A DNA stretch of 23,797 nucleotides from Thoreauomyces humboldtii (lineage: Eukaryota > Chytridiomycota > Chytridiomycetes > Spizellomycetales > Powellomycetaceae): assembly GCA_027596035.1 (NCBI GenBank), contig JADGJA010000316.1, positions 1 through 23,797 of the forward strand, written 5' to 3'. The notes below the pieces were generated by a model. The model was not told the origin of the DNA and searched no databases. It worked only from the letters and a program-made list of their open reading frames with translations. Positions within the stretch are counted from its first letter, which is position 1, and each line of letters begins with the position of its first letter. Made by a program: the position numbers and the translations under genes. Of this stretch, positions 14,537 to 23,797 are shown in pieces.

Positions 14537-17500
14537 ATGGCCGGATCGCAACAGCCACAACGCCGTGGCGGCCCGCAAGGATCTACGAACGCTGCTCACT
14601 CCGACGATGCATCCTCCAGCCTTCGAAAGCGATACCAATCCGAACTGGGATCCCTGAAGCAGCTCTTTGGAGACTGGTCTGAAGCCGATCTCTTGGCCGT
14701 TCTGGAAGAGACCGTCGGCGACCTCGACCTTGCCATCGTGCGGATCACGGAAGGTAAAGTCGCTTTCTCTCATCCTTGCGATCGTCGTTGCTGAAAGGCG
14801 AACGCTTCGTACTCATCCTGCTGCGGTTGCCCTCTGCTCCCAATGAAAAAAGGTCACGCACAGCAGTGGGGCGAAGTCAAGAAGAAGGACAAGAAGGAAA
14901 AGGCGAAGGGTTTCGTTGAAGGAACTTCGCCCTCTCTGGATCGCTCAAGCGCGCGTGGCGGTCGTGGAGGTACCGTTCATCTCTGTTCAACTCTTGCTTC
15001 CGTCCTGTTCTCGATCGCTTACGCTTCACACTCCCTGTTTCAGGCATCTACGCTGGACGCGGCGGGCGCGGCGGCAGCCGTGGTGGCCGAGGTGGTGGTC
15101 GAGGTGGCGCCATGCTTGGAGGTACAGCTTGAGCCGCCCCGGGCCTTCGGACGTGTGCCATCTACGGCGTGAACGCTGATGATCCTTTCTGTTGAAACTC
15201 GCAGGTATCCGAGGTGGACGCCAGGCTGCCGGTGTCCCACGCGAACCCGAGTCGACTCCTGCAGCGGAGCCTACCGAGGAATGGGGAAGCAACGGTGCGG
15301 CTTGGGGAGCCTCCGACGAAACTACGACCGAAGCGGTCGAAAAGTCTGTCGCCCAGGAACCCAAGCCAGCTTGGGGCGCCGCCCCTGCGTCCGCCTCAGA
15401 GCCATCGCGCGCACAGCAACCGGTCGCATCCACTGCAAAGCCGGAGACAAAGGCTGCTGCACCACCTTCAAAGGCGAAGCCAGCCGGAGCTCCCGCTTCG
15501 GCCGCTCCTGCCGCTGCCGCTGCTCCAGTCTCAGCTCCTGCTCCTGCGCCTTCTGCCAGCAAGCCAAAATCTTGGGCGGCATTAGTCAAGGGGTATGGCA
15601 TAGTTTCGTTTGGCTTAGCTTTCGAGCTCAACTAACTTGAAGCCCTACTTAGACCCGAACCTGTTCCTGTTCCAACTCCTGCTCCCGTCGTCAAGCCAGA
15701 GGAAAAGGAAATCGCCCGCCCCAAATCCCCGGTCAAGGCACTTCCTTCACCCAAGCAGTCTCCCGTCCCGGCACCAGCAACTGCTCCCGTTGCGGTCCGC
15801 GCGCCCAGTCCGCTCAAGAGTCCTGTGAGGGAGACACCTGAGAGACCGATGACACCCGAGGCGGTTGTAAGGGCTGCAAGCCCCGCGCCTGCAGTGGCAA
15901 AGCCAATTTCCCGACCGTCGAGCCCTCCTAAGCCAGCTGCGGCTGCCCCAGTTTCGCAGCGTCAGGAGGAGCGTGCTGCGCATGTTCCAGGCAAGGATGT
16001 TAGCGCTGGGCCTCCTGGGCTCAAGCAGAACAAGCCTGCACCACCCAGTGGCAGGAAGCTGAAGCAAGATGCAGCAGTCGTCATGCCTTCCAATGCAAGC
16101 CTCGGCAGTATCGGCGTGCAGTTCGGCTCGCTCAATGTTGGCGGAGGATCGGACGACGATGTGCCCGAACAAAAGGAGACTGCTCAGATCTCGCAACCCG
16201 CTCCCCAGTCGAAGCAGACTATTCCAGCAGAGTCGACCCACGCACAGTCGAACAGTCACCACACTCACTCGCAGCCACAGCACCAGCGCATCCCAGCCGC
16301 AGCGCCTGCATCTGCGCAGAGCGCACCTGGCTTGCAGCAAGCGAAGCCTGAAACCCTCGGCGTAACGGCACAGCCCTCGGCACCCGGTTTGCCCAACGGC
16401 ATGGGACCCTACAACTCGTACTTCCCTACCCAACAGCTGCCTGGCGCATCCGGGTTCGGCTTGGGACACATGGGCAACGTGCCTGCTGAGTACTCTGCCC
16501 TCTACGGATCGGATGCTCAGGCCCGCGCTGCTATGATGGTAAGTAGCTGCCTGCTATCTGGCCGGTTTCGGCTACGAGATTAACACCTCCTGCGTCTCAG
16601 CACGGCTACTACGACCCTGCATCGATGTACCAACAGTCGGTCGGTACCTCGAAATATCCCGGTCAGGATGCAACTCTTGCTCAGCAAGGTAGCCAAGCGG
16701 GACAAGCCTCGCCGTCAGCTCTGCCGCAGCAACAACAGCAGCAGCAGCAACAGCAGGGATACCCTCTGCCCTACCCGTATTACCCGTACTACCACATGCC
16801 TTCGCAGTTCCAGTCGTACCAAAGCAGCCCGTACGGCCAGCCTTTTGTTAATAAGTCCGTGTACCCCGGATACCCTCAGCAACAATCTCAGCCGCAGCAA
16901 CAGCAGCAGCCTTCCGCTGGGACTAACGCCACCAAGCCCGGAGCCACCAGCAACTCTTACGGCTACGGCGCTCAGCAGCACCCTCAGCAGCAGCAGCAGC
17001 AGCACTACCAGCAACAAGGATACGATGACCTCGCAAGCGGCATTGGATCCCAGGACTATAAGGGTGCCTACGGCGGTCTGCCACATCAGAGCTTCCAGGC
17101 CTACGGTCTGCACCAGCAGACGAGTGGTCAGAACAAGGCTGGTTCTCAGCAGGCGCCATCCAGCGTGACTCAGGATTACAAGTCGCAGCAGGCATCTCGC
17201 CCTGCACGCCAGACTTACGATTCCCACAAGTACCCAGGCTCGTCGACCACTGGCGGTCCGGCCGCTACTTCGTCCGCGGTTTCGGCAACCTCTGCGTCCT
17301 CGGTCAGCGGTGGCTTTTACAACCAGCAACACCTTGGAGGCATGCCGCACCAGCAGCATCAACCCCAGCACCACCACCAAGGGCATCACCAGCAGCCGCA
17401 CCAGCAGTCGTCCAACCCTTACATGATGCACCAGCCGTACCAGGCCAGCGGAGCCGGGGGTGGAAGCATCGGTGCCGGCGCAGGATCTGCGGCCGGACTC

Positions 17501-17710
17501 TACTCTGGAGGCGGTCGTCAAGGCCAAGGCCAGGGCGGGGCGGCAGGCGTCGGGGTGCACGGTCAGCAGCAGCAGACTGGCACAGGAGCACCTCCTGGAG
17601 TCCACTCTCAGCAGCAGCAGGGAACCCACCAGCAAGGTCAGCAGCAGCAGCATCACCACCAAACGCCTCACCAGCAGCAGCAGCAGCAATACTGGAACGG
17701 GCAGAACTAA
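14537..17710 (+). CDS. DEF1: RNA polymerase II degradation factor Def1
   Basis: Def1 binds stalled Pol II and, through its CUE domain and ubiquitin, brings in the ligase that removes Rpb1. It has six exons: 14537-14753, 14853-14969, 15044-15121, 15205-15592, 15653-16538 and 16601-17710. They sum to 2796 nt, or 931 residues; the yeast protein has 738. The CUE domain is at about residues 33-75 (SELGSLKQLFGDWSEADLLA), followed by a Lys-rich helix (WGEVKKKDKKEKAKG). An RGG box spans about residues 104-143. A long A/P/S-rich linker leads to the conserved-looking block SNASLGSIGVQFGSLNV. The last exon, from residue 563 (HGYYDPASMYQ), is Q/H/Y-rich and ends YWNGQN. The first ATG of the CUE exon is used as the start. 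Confidence 0.9.
16727..16756 (+). repeat. Poly-Q tract (Q10) in DEF1
   Basis: Ten CAG/CAA codons encode an uninterrupted Q10. Further short Q runs follow through the rest of the exon up to 17690. Confidence 0.9.
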
Positions 17711-17948
17711 ACAAAGGGGGGAGCGTTTTGTCGGAGGATCCATCGGGAAAGACGGATTTTCGAAAAAAAAAAAATATCCCTCTTGTACTTTGTCCTTTCT
17801 CCCTTTTAACATCCTGTCTTTCTTTCTTCTCTGATCTTGCTGCCTCGCATTTGAGGGTTGAGGATGCGTGAGGGGTCTGCTCCTTTGTACCTTTTTGATT
17901 GCTCAAATCTACGCGTCTCGGTTTTTTTTTTTTGCTCTGCTATTGCTG

Positions 17949-18876
17949 CTATTGATGCTTCCATCTGTGCATACTGTACACCAGCACATCCGCGACGCCG
18001 CGGCGCTTGCAACATTCAAAGATTACCGCTGCCGCCTGCACGTCTGACGCGTCGTATCCACATTTTTTGATCAACCGGCTGCCGAGCACGTCGTCGATGG
18101 AGTCTGAAAGATGTCCCTCGCAAACGCGGATGGCCTCCCGCGGGAGACCCATCGTGCAATATGTGCGCGCCATGCTCATGTGGGTCCGACCAGACACCCT
18201 CGCGGCCTGCTTGGCCTGCTCGTACAGCGCCTCTACTCCGGGCGGATCCCGCAGTTTTCTCATGACGTTGATGAGCACCGCGTACAGCTCGTCCGAGATG
18301 ATGGCGGGGCGCCGCGCACCACCGCACCATGCGGGATAAACTGCTCGGCCTCCTTCAGGTTTTTGATGCCAAAGTGCTGCGCCCACTGCTCAAACATCCG
18401 GCCATCAGGGACGCATGCCGACTCCTCCATATCATTCAGCGTCTGCTCGGCATTCTTCATGATCGTGGCCTGCTGTCTGTCATCCTTGGACAACACGACC
18501 AGAAGCAGGTACCAGTCGTCGCGGTTCATGTTTGCGAGCGCGGCGGGATCGCGGTTCTGACCTTTAACGGCCAAACAGAAGGCGGAACAGACGAACAAAG
18601 CTGCTGTGAGAAGGACGAGGAAGATGACGCTCGTTCCTGCAAGCTTGCTCACTCGCCAGCGAGATGGCTGGACGATATGCATGCGCGAGTCTCTACCAGT
18701 ACCATGCCTGGGGTGTTGATGAGACAACTTGGGAGGGATAGACATGCCGCAACCTATGTATTCGACCTAATGGGCGGCGCTTTGTCGTCTCACCGAATTG
18801 CGGCAACTACGGTCAGAGCTGTCCAAAGCCGCCGCTGGCTGCATTGCCGCGGGGCTAGTACCTTCCAAAGGATCAT
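17949..18876 (-). CDS. PPR-like, probably mitochondrial repeat protein with a broken frame
   Basis: PPR proteins are helical-repeat RNA binders acting mostly in mitochondria. Proposed exons are 18794-18876, 18653-18707 and 17949-18556, encoding about 248 residues. Exon 1 reads like a mitochondrial presequence (MILWKVLAPRQCSQRRLW): basic, amphipathic and without acidic residues. The body looks like about four helical hairpins of PPR type (LNDMEESACVPDGRMFEQWA; ARTYCTMGLPREAIRVCEGH). The frame changes between KNLKEAEQFI (about 18338) and IISDELYAVL (about 18300), with no room for an intron, so the total length is not a multiple of three. This is either a 1-2 nt sequence error or a real frameshift in a decaying gene. 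The family call is moderate because the protein is short for a PPR. It converges with DEF1. Confidence 0.5.
18557..18652 (-). other. 96-nt in-frame intron or retained membrane segment
   Basis: The donor is GA|GTGAGC and the acceptor AAAGGTCAG. The length is a multiple of three and it contains no in-frame stop. If retained, it encodes a stretch of about 25 hydrophobic residues (SVIFLVLLTAALFVCSAFCL at its core). Both reading choices are open. Confidence 0.45.
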
Positions 18877-19577
18877 CGTTTTCTTGACAAGTGTACCAAG
18901 CCGACAAGCAAACACTACAGTCTTGGTTCAGAGATGGTGGAAGCAGGGAGAGGGAGGGTGGCAAGCCAGCGGACGGTCCTTTTCAGATGCCATGACGCTC
19001 GAAAATTCGGAGGAACGAGATCGAAAAATGTCGAGGATCACAATTCCAGGTACAGAAACAACACAAACAAAACACGACGAAGAGCACGAGGCATATCCAG
19101 TGTCCTCGGTGCAGTTACCGGAGGGTGAGGTTATCGAGCACTGGCAGAAGAGTTTGTCGGGCCCGAGTGGGGATCGAACATGAGTGGCTGCGACTGCGAC
19201 CGGGAGCGCCACGGCGCAGATCAAACCCTAGCGACAAGTAGCTCGAGGAGACTACCTGGGACTACGAACATCTACCAGCACCAAAAACGCGGAATCTGGA
19301 TCGAGTTAGGACGACGAGCAGCTTAAGCATCCCTAATGGCACTAGATGGTTTTGCTTGTACCGTGTTTTTTTCCGTTCAGCTTCCACCGCGAAAACGCGA
19401 GTTTTAGCTGAGTTGCGGGTATCTCGTGCAAAGCGGATAAAAGCAAAGTGAACGATCGTGTTGTCACAGACCGTTTTTCTTTTTCAACATGGCATTGTGG
19501 CCTCAAAGGTAGCGGGTGTCCTAATCTAAATCTAACTAATAAAATCCCTTTTCACTACCGGTACCGCCAGATCCCAA
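18877..19577. other. Intergenic region upstream of the PPR-like gene
   Basis: These 701 bp lie between the start of the PPR-like gene and the stop of the Cys-rich gene, both on the minus strand. They should hold the promoter of the former and the 3' UTR of the latter. The part near 19330-19560 is AT-richer than its surroundings. I found no gene, tRNA or repeat. Confidence 0.5.
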
Positions 19578-22033
19578 CTAATCTTCCAGCACGCGCTTCT
19601 TCCCAGGGGCGGGAAGATCGACATCTTTGTATCGAATGCATGCAGCAACGAGGGAATCGATGTCCCCCACCCAGCATCTCGTCTTCAACTTGTCACCGGA
19701 TAGTCTATCCGCAAACTCGTCGATAGTCCACCCGGTCTCCGGCGCCTTCTCGAGAGGTCGGACACCCACTTTTTTGGCCGCCTGTTCTTGATGGTCTCGA
19801 GATCTGGGGTCCGAGGGTTGCAACAGGTTGATGCGCCACCACTTTGGACGGGGGGGACAAGGCGTGCCGTGCGTGCGAGCGTACTCTGCCATGGACTCGA
19901 AGTCTTTCATGATGGCGATAAGCGCTTCTCCAGTCATTTCCCTTCCGGACTGCTTGCGAGTGTTCCTCCCTATGCATTTGACGTTCAAAACAACGCCGTG
20001 ACGGACGTGCCATTCGAGCGCCGCGAAGCTGACGACTTTGGCCAGATGGACGGGGTCCTTGAGGACTTCCGCAGCGGGGGTGCCCGATCTTGCTACGGCG
20101 CGGATCCCAAGATACGAACGGATGTATGCAGGATCGGTGTCGGTGTGTTTGGCGGGACGCCACTTGGATGCCGTACCGCCGACAATCTCGCGCGTCGCAT
20201 TAGCCCATTCCTGGGAGGCGGCTTCCACCTGCTCCCAGGTGGACAGAGGCGGATGGCTTTCCATCTCCTTTGCGATGGCGAGAGTGTCCAGCAGGGAATC
20301 GGATACTGCGCGAGCGCAGGCTTCCTGAACGAGGACAGGAGCTTCCTGCAATGAATCCTCCATGAGAGGATATGGGTCCGCGCCAGTGAGCTCATGACGA
20401 CGAGGGAGCCTCCAGACCGTTGCTTGCCACGACAAACTAGCGTATCGAAAGTGAGGAAGTGAACACGTCATGCGGTTTTCCGCAAAGAGTTGTCGTGGCC
20501 TCCACTTGCCTGAGTGGGACCATCGGAAAACGCTCAGTCAGACGAGCGCAAGGCAACTAGAATCAGTGGTCAGAATCTCCCGACGAACCTGTTCGAAAGC
20601 GACCGCCCCCACCACATTCACTGCAGAGCGTGTACTTGTCGTTACAGCTCTGGCAGATGTGTTCGACCGCAAACGGGGGGTCCGTCCATGTCGTGAGCGA
20701 GGCAGGTGCCATGCGTACGCCTCCCGCCCCAGCATGTCTCTTGCAAACATCGCACGGTATGCGCGTATCCCTCCGGAACCCTGGGTGGTTTCCGGACATT
20801 GTCTTTCCCCCTCCTCCCCGCTGCTTCTTGTTCCCGAGATGCACCGCGCAACGCGTACACGCAAAATCCAAGATGTAGGTGTGGACGGTGGCGAGCTGCT
20901 CACGTGTCCCGTGCAGAATAAGATGCAGGAAGTGCTTGCCGCACGACCGGCATTCGACGCTCACGCTGGCAACCGGACGTCTTCGCGAATGGGGAACCGT
21001 ACGGTGGGTTGTTTCGCTCGTACTCGGAGGGAGAGACGAGCTTTCGGAGGAAGCGTTCGAAGCGGAAGGAAGACCCTGCGGTTGGGAACCCGCATCCACA
21101 TGGTGAAGCGGTGCCTCGGGAGAAAGGTAAGGCAAGGTGCCGGAGGAAGCATCCGAGGTGTCCGGGTGTTTTTCGTAGCACGTCCTCTGCTCGCTGGAAA
21201 CTGCTCCATCCAGCCCGACGAGCATTTGGAGCTCGGGTGAATCCCAAAAGGAATCGAACGGAGACAAGATGGAAGCAAGCGATTCGATGGAGTCGGGAGG
21301 ATACGCAGCTGGTTGCAGGTCCAGCCACGAGTCCATGTCCCAGTCCCCCTGCCCTCCGTGATGCGTGCCACCGAAGACCGTGGTTTCGTGAGCCACCACC
21401 TCGTTGGGGTTGACGAGCGGAATCGCCAGCGGTTGCATTTTAAGAGGCTCGTTCGGTTGCTGAACATCCGAGTCGTTGTGGGTGGGGCTTTGACAGCCAT
21501 GGGCATGGTGAGAAGAAGAGTGGGACAAGTTCTGGTGCAGCAGTTGATTTCGGTCCTGTATCTGCAGGTGAAGGATGGCAAGCTCCAGCTCCTTTGTGCG
21601 ACGCTCCTCCTGCAAGAGGGCCAGTTCTAGTTCCAATGCAATCCTCGGGGACTCTGTGATGCTGCATGTCTTTTGACATGGGGGGGAGTCCGTCGGTCAG
21701 TCAGTCAACGGCAAACGACGGAACGAGCGAACGAGACGTTTCCTGCCGTGGGCAGAGAGCCAAAGGCGTCCACCTGACTGAGATAGACTTACGGGCTGCA
21801 GTGCGCGGTGGTCGGTCGTTTGCATGGGGGAGTGGAGACGGGTGGGGTATGGGAAATGTGGGTGCGGGCTGCTGCTGCCTTGTGCGTTGATGATTTACAC
21901 GTTGCGTGGTGGAGCGGTGGTGGTGGTGGGTGGTGCGGCCGCTGCTGCGGCTTCCCTCTCCCTCGTGCGTCACCAAGGATCCGGTACCAAGGGACCGAGG
22001 ACCTGGTCTCGCCATGTGGCTGTGGCAGTTCAT
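19578..22033 (-). CDS. Cys-rich coiled-coil protein with five CxxC pairs, function unknown
   Basis: Three exons, 21793-22033, 20589-21653 and 19578-20509, sum to 2238 nt or 745 residues. I cannot assign a named family. Residues 1-80 are low in complexity (H/P/S-rich). Residues about 82-123 form a strong amphipathic coiled coil (ALLQEERRTKELELAILHLQ). An acidic/aromatic patch (SPFDSFWDSPELQMLVG) follows near 210-230. Five CxxC pairs lie at 315-318, 346-349, 381-384, 414-417 and 424-427 and could bind two or more zinc ions. The last pair runs into CSECGGGGRFRTG, and splicing out 20510-20588 joins it to KWRPRQLFAENRMTC. This resembles, from memory, a TGKWRP motif seen in basidiomycete proteins. 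The C-terminal ~300 residues are mostly helical. A DNA-binding or regulatory role is only inferred. The start codon is the least certain part. Confidence 0.72.
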
Positions 22034-22146
22034 TACTCGAAGAGGGTTCCTTTCGCACTATTGATACTGTACATATGGGGCACCACACTACAAAGTTGTG
22101 GGGGAGGGAGGAGGGCGCGTGGGCTGGGGGGGAACGGAGAGGAAGG

Positions 22147-23733
22147 CTAGTACCTCAACCCTTTCAGCGGCAACCGATCATGTTCGTCGGTAGTGCAGTC
22201 AGTGACGTCTCCGTCCGGCGTCCGTCCCTCCACCAAGTACCGCCTCACCAGCTCGTCTGCACAGCGCGACGGTTCGGCAGTCGACAAGTGTCCATACCCG
22301 TCGATGCGGACGAGATGCGAATCGGCCAACGTCCTGTGCACTTGCTCAGCGCTCTCGATCGGAGTGACCGGGTCATGCACATTGGAGACGACGAGGATCC
22401 TCGACTTTGTGGCCCTGTTCCAGGGACCAGTGTAGCGTTCCGCGGCGTCGCTTCGGGGCCAGAAGGCGCAGATGAGGTTGATGCTCAGGAAAGAGTACTT
22501 GCTGATGGGATACAGGTCCGACATGAGGTCGAACTCGCGGCGGAAGCTCGAAGCGTCGTACGTGGGCGCGGGACCGTCCGAGCAGGCGACGGCCGACATG
22601 CCCGACGTGTACTCGGACTCCCCGAGACCGCCTCGCGGGGCTGCAAGGTTTCGAGCCGGAACGCCGTTGTCGGCGAGGAGCTCGGCGAGCGCCGTGGCGT
22701 ACTTTGGCCAGTCCTTCGGGCGGTACACCAGCTGTCGGACAAGACCCGTCAGGGAGGCGCCGGTCAAGATTCCAGGCACCTCGGAGCCCGAAACGGGAAG
22801 GGGCTGGGCATCGAGATCGACCATCTTTTGCATCAGCCGGGCGAGAACGTAGGGCCGCTCGGCGGAGGGATCGGCTAGGGCACATCGACCCGGTCCAGCT
22901 TCTTCGCATGAAGACGCGAACATTTCCACGTTCTCTTCCACATGCATGTCATCAACCGCCTGGAGGATGCCGGCTCAGTACCACAACAACATGGCCTCGT
23001 GCAAGACATGTACACCCACCTCGGTCGTGTTGGGCGTGAACCCGAATCCGTATCCAGCCATATACGCGACGGGATCCTGCACGCCGTCCAGGATGATGCG
23101 CCCGGTGGTGTCGGGAAACATGTTCAGGTAGGTCAGCCCGATGTGAGTTCCATAGCTATAGCCGATAAAGTTGAGATCGTCAGAGCCGAGGGCGATGCGC
23201 ATAAGCTCCAAGTCGCGGGCGACGGCCGCGGTGGTCACAAAGGGAAGGATCCGCGCCGCGTGCTTTGCGCAAAGCTCTCCCAGGACCTGCGCCTTGGCTG
23301 CCAGCTGCTCCAGGCTCACACCGTAGGTTCGGAACACCTTTGGAAAAAACGAAGGTAAAATCAAACGTCAATCAGTGGGGATCAACAGGAATCAGAGCCC
23401 ATGTCGACTCACATCCAAGAACACCTGCTCTTGACCGGCAATCGGGAAACATCGCACAGGGGCCGACTTGCCGACACCCCTTGGGTCAAATCCAATCAGA
23501 TCGTGTCTGTCGCCGTATCGAGCCGCGTCCTTCTCGCCATCCCACTGCACAGCCTCCACTCCGGAGCCTCCCGGTCCGCCTGGATTTACGAACAAGGACC
23601 CAAGCGCGGGTTGCACGCGGGCAGGGAACTTGATGACAGCGAGGTCGATTGTGTCACCGGCGGGATCGCTATGATTCAGAGGGACGGTAAAGGTCCCGCA
23701 AAACATGTTGGGATTCTCAGGGCACTCTTTCCA
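22147..23733 (-). CDS. TAP-like serine alpha/beta hydrolase (tripeptidyl-peptidase type), 5' end missing
   Basis: Secreted or membrane-bound TAP-like hydrolases cleave short peptides or esters from the N-terminus. The visible exons are 23413-23733, 23020-23337 and 22147-22959, all joined in phase 0. They sum to 1452 nt, or 483 residues; the family usually has 500-600. A good acceptor (CTCACAG) before TGGAAAGAG shows that at least one more exon lies upstream, probably with the signal peptide. The oxyanion region FVNPGGPGGSG and the strand DLIGFDPRGVGKS are typical. The nucleophile elbow GYSYGT has its Ser codon at 23155-23157. The acid is in VVSNVHDPVTP and the His in YGHLS, within a TAP C-terminal domain. 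The middle intron (22960-23019) is inferred. The substrate is unknown. The Cys-rich gene begins only 113 bp past the stop. Confidence 0.88.
22960..23019 (-). other. 60-nt in-frame intron containing UGA in the hydrolase gene
   Basis: The donor is GAG|GTGGGT, the branch-like site TACTGAG and the acceptor CTCCAG. Its length is a multiple of three and it holds one in-frame TGA. The flanking exons are in the same frame, so without splicing the protein stops before the catalytic Asp and His. Confidence 0.75.
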
Positions 23734-23777
23734 CTGTGAGGCAAAAGAAAGCGAAAGGTGCGTCAAGTGCTGACCTC

Positions 23778-23797
23778 GGGGGGGGGGGGGGGGGGGG
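23778..23797 (+). repeat. Terminal run of 20 G
   Basis: The window ends in an uninterrupted G20, just upstream (on the gene's strand) of a splice acceptor. It may be a true homopolymer or a sequencing/assembly artefact at a contig end. Confidence 0.95.

Noticed and set aside
16727..17700. CAG-rich DEF1 exon as a CRISPR-like or satellite array
   Set aside because: The repeats are codon-level CAG/CAA within one continuous coding frame, without regular unit or spacer length.
18329..19183. 284-codon plus-strand frame opposite the PPR-like gene
   Set aside because: It is the antisense of a better-supported frame, with no motif of its own.
19165..19185. ATCGAAC element resembling a minus-strand T-loop (GTTCGAT)
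   Set aside because: The five-base T-stem does not pair, and no cloverleaf can be drawn.
22975..22977. In-frame UGA in the hydrolase as a selenocysteine or read-through codon
   Set aside because: A 60-nt intron with a normal donor and acceptor removes it, fungi generally lack selenocysteine insertion, and the residue is not at a catalytic position.

Overview
The window is nuclear DNA from an intron-rich fungus, most likely a basidiomycete. The genes are GC-rich and cut by many introns, mostly 60-100 nt. Donors are mainly GTAAGT, GTGAGT or GTACGT, branch sites look like CTGAC or CTAAC, and the proteins are fungal: SGT2, a HIG1/Rcf1-type protein, a YOR1-type ABC transporter, NST1 and DEF1. I saw no tRNA, rRNA, transposon or CRISPR array. 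The gene models were built by hand from reading frames, splice sites and family motifs. For every complete model except one, the exon lengths sum to a multiple of three. The species cannot be named from sequence alone.

Layout. Positions 543-1970 (minus) hold SGT2, a tail-anchored-protein co-chaperone. It is divergent, across only 175 bp, from a small HIG1-domain mitochondrial protein (2146-2735, plus). Positions 3219-8257 (minus) hold a 15-exon ABCC transporter whose NBD1 signature motif is carried partly on an 11-nt micro-exon. A 1.7-kb gap with clustered 10-bp palindromes separates it from the divergent NST1 gene (9943-13679, plus). DEF1 (14537-17710, plus) follows NST1 and carries a CUE domain, an RGG box and long Q-rich tails. 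Positions 17949-18876 (minus) hold a PPR-like, probably mitochondrial protein whose frame is broken once. Positions 19578-22033 (minus) hold a 745-residue Cys-rich protein that I cannot assign to a named family; it has a coiled coil, five CxxC pairs and a conserved-looking TGKWRP stretch restored across an intron. Positions 22147 to beyond 23733 (minus) hold the C-terminal ~483 residues of a TAP-like secreted alpha/beta hydrolase. Its 5' end runs into a terminal run of 20 G.

The genes do not form one pathway. They are housekeeping and stress genes: GET pathway, respiratory supercomplex, drug efflux, stress and RNA bodies, Pol II turnover, and a mitochondrial repeat protein, plus one orphan and one hydrolase. 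The strongest unusual signals are the micro-exon architecture in the transporter, the orphan Cys-rich protein, two GC-AG introns, and several introns whose retention would give a plausible alternative protein.
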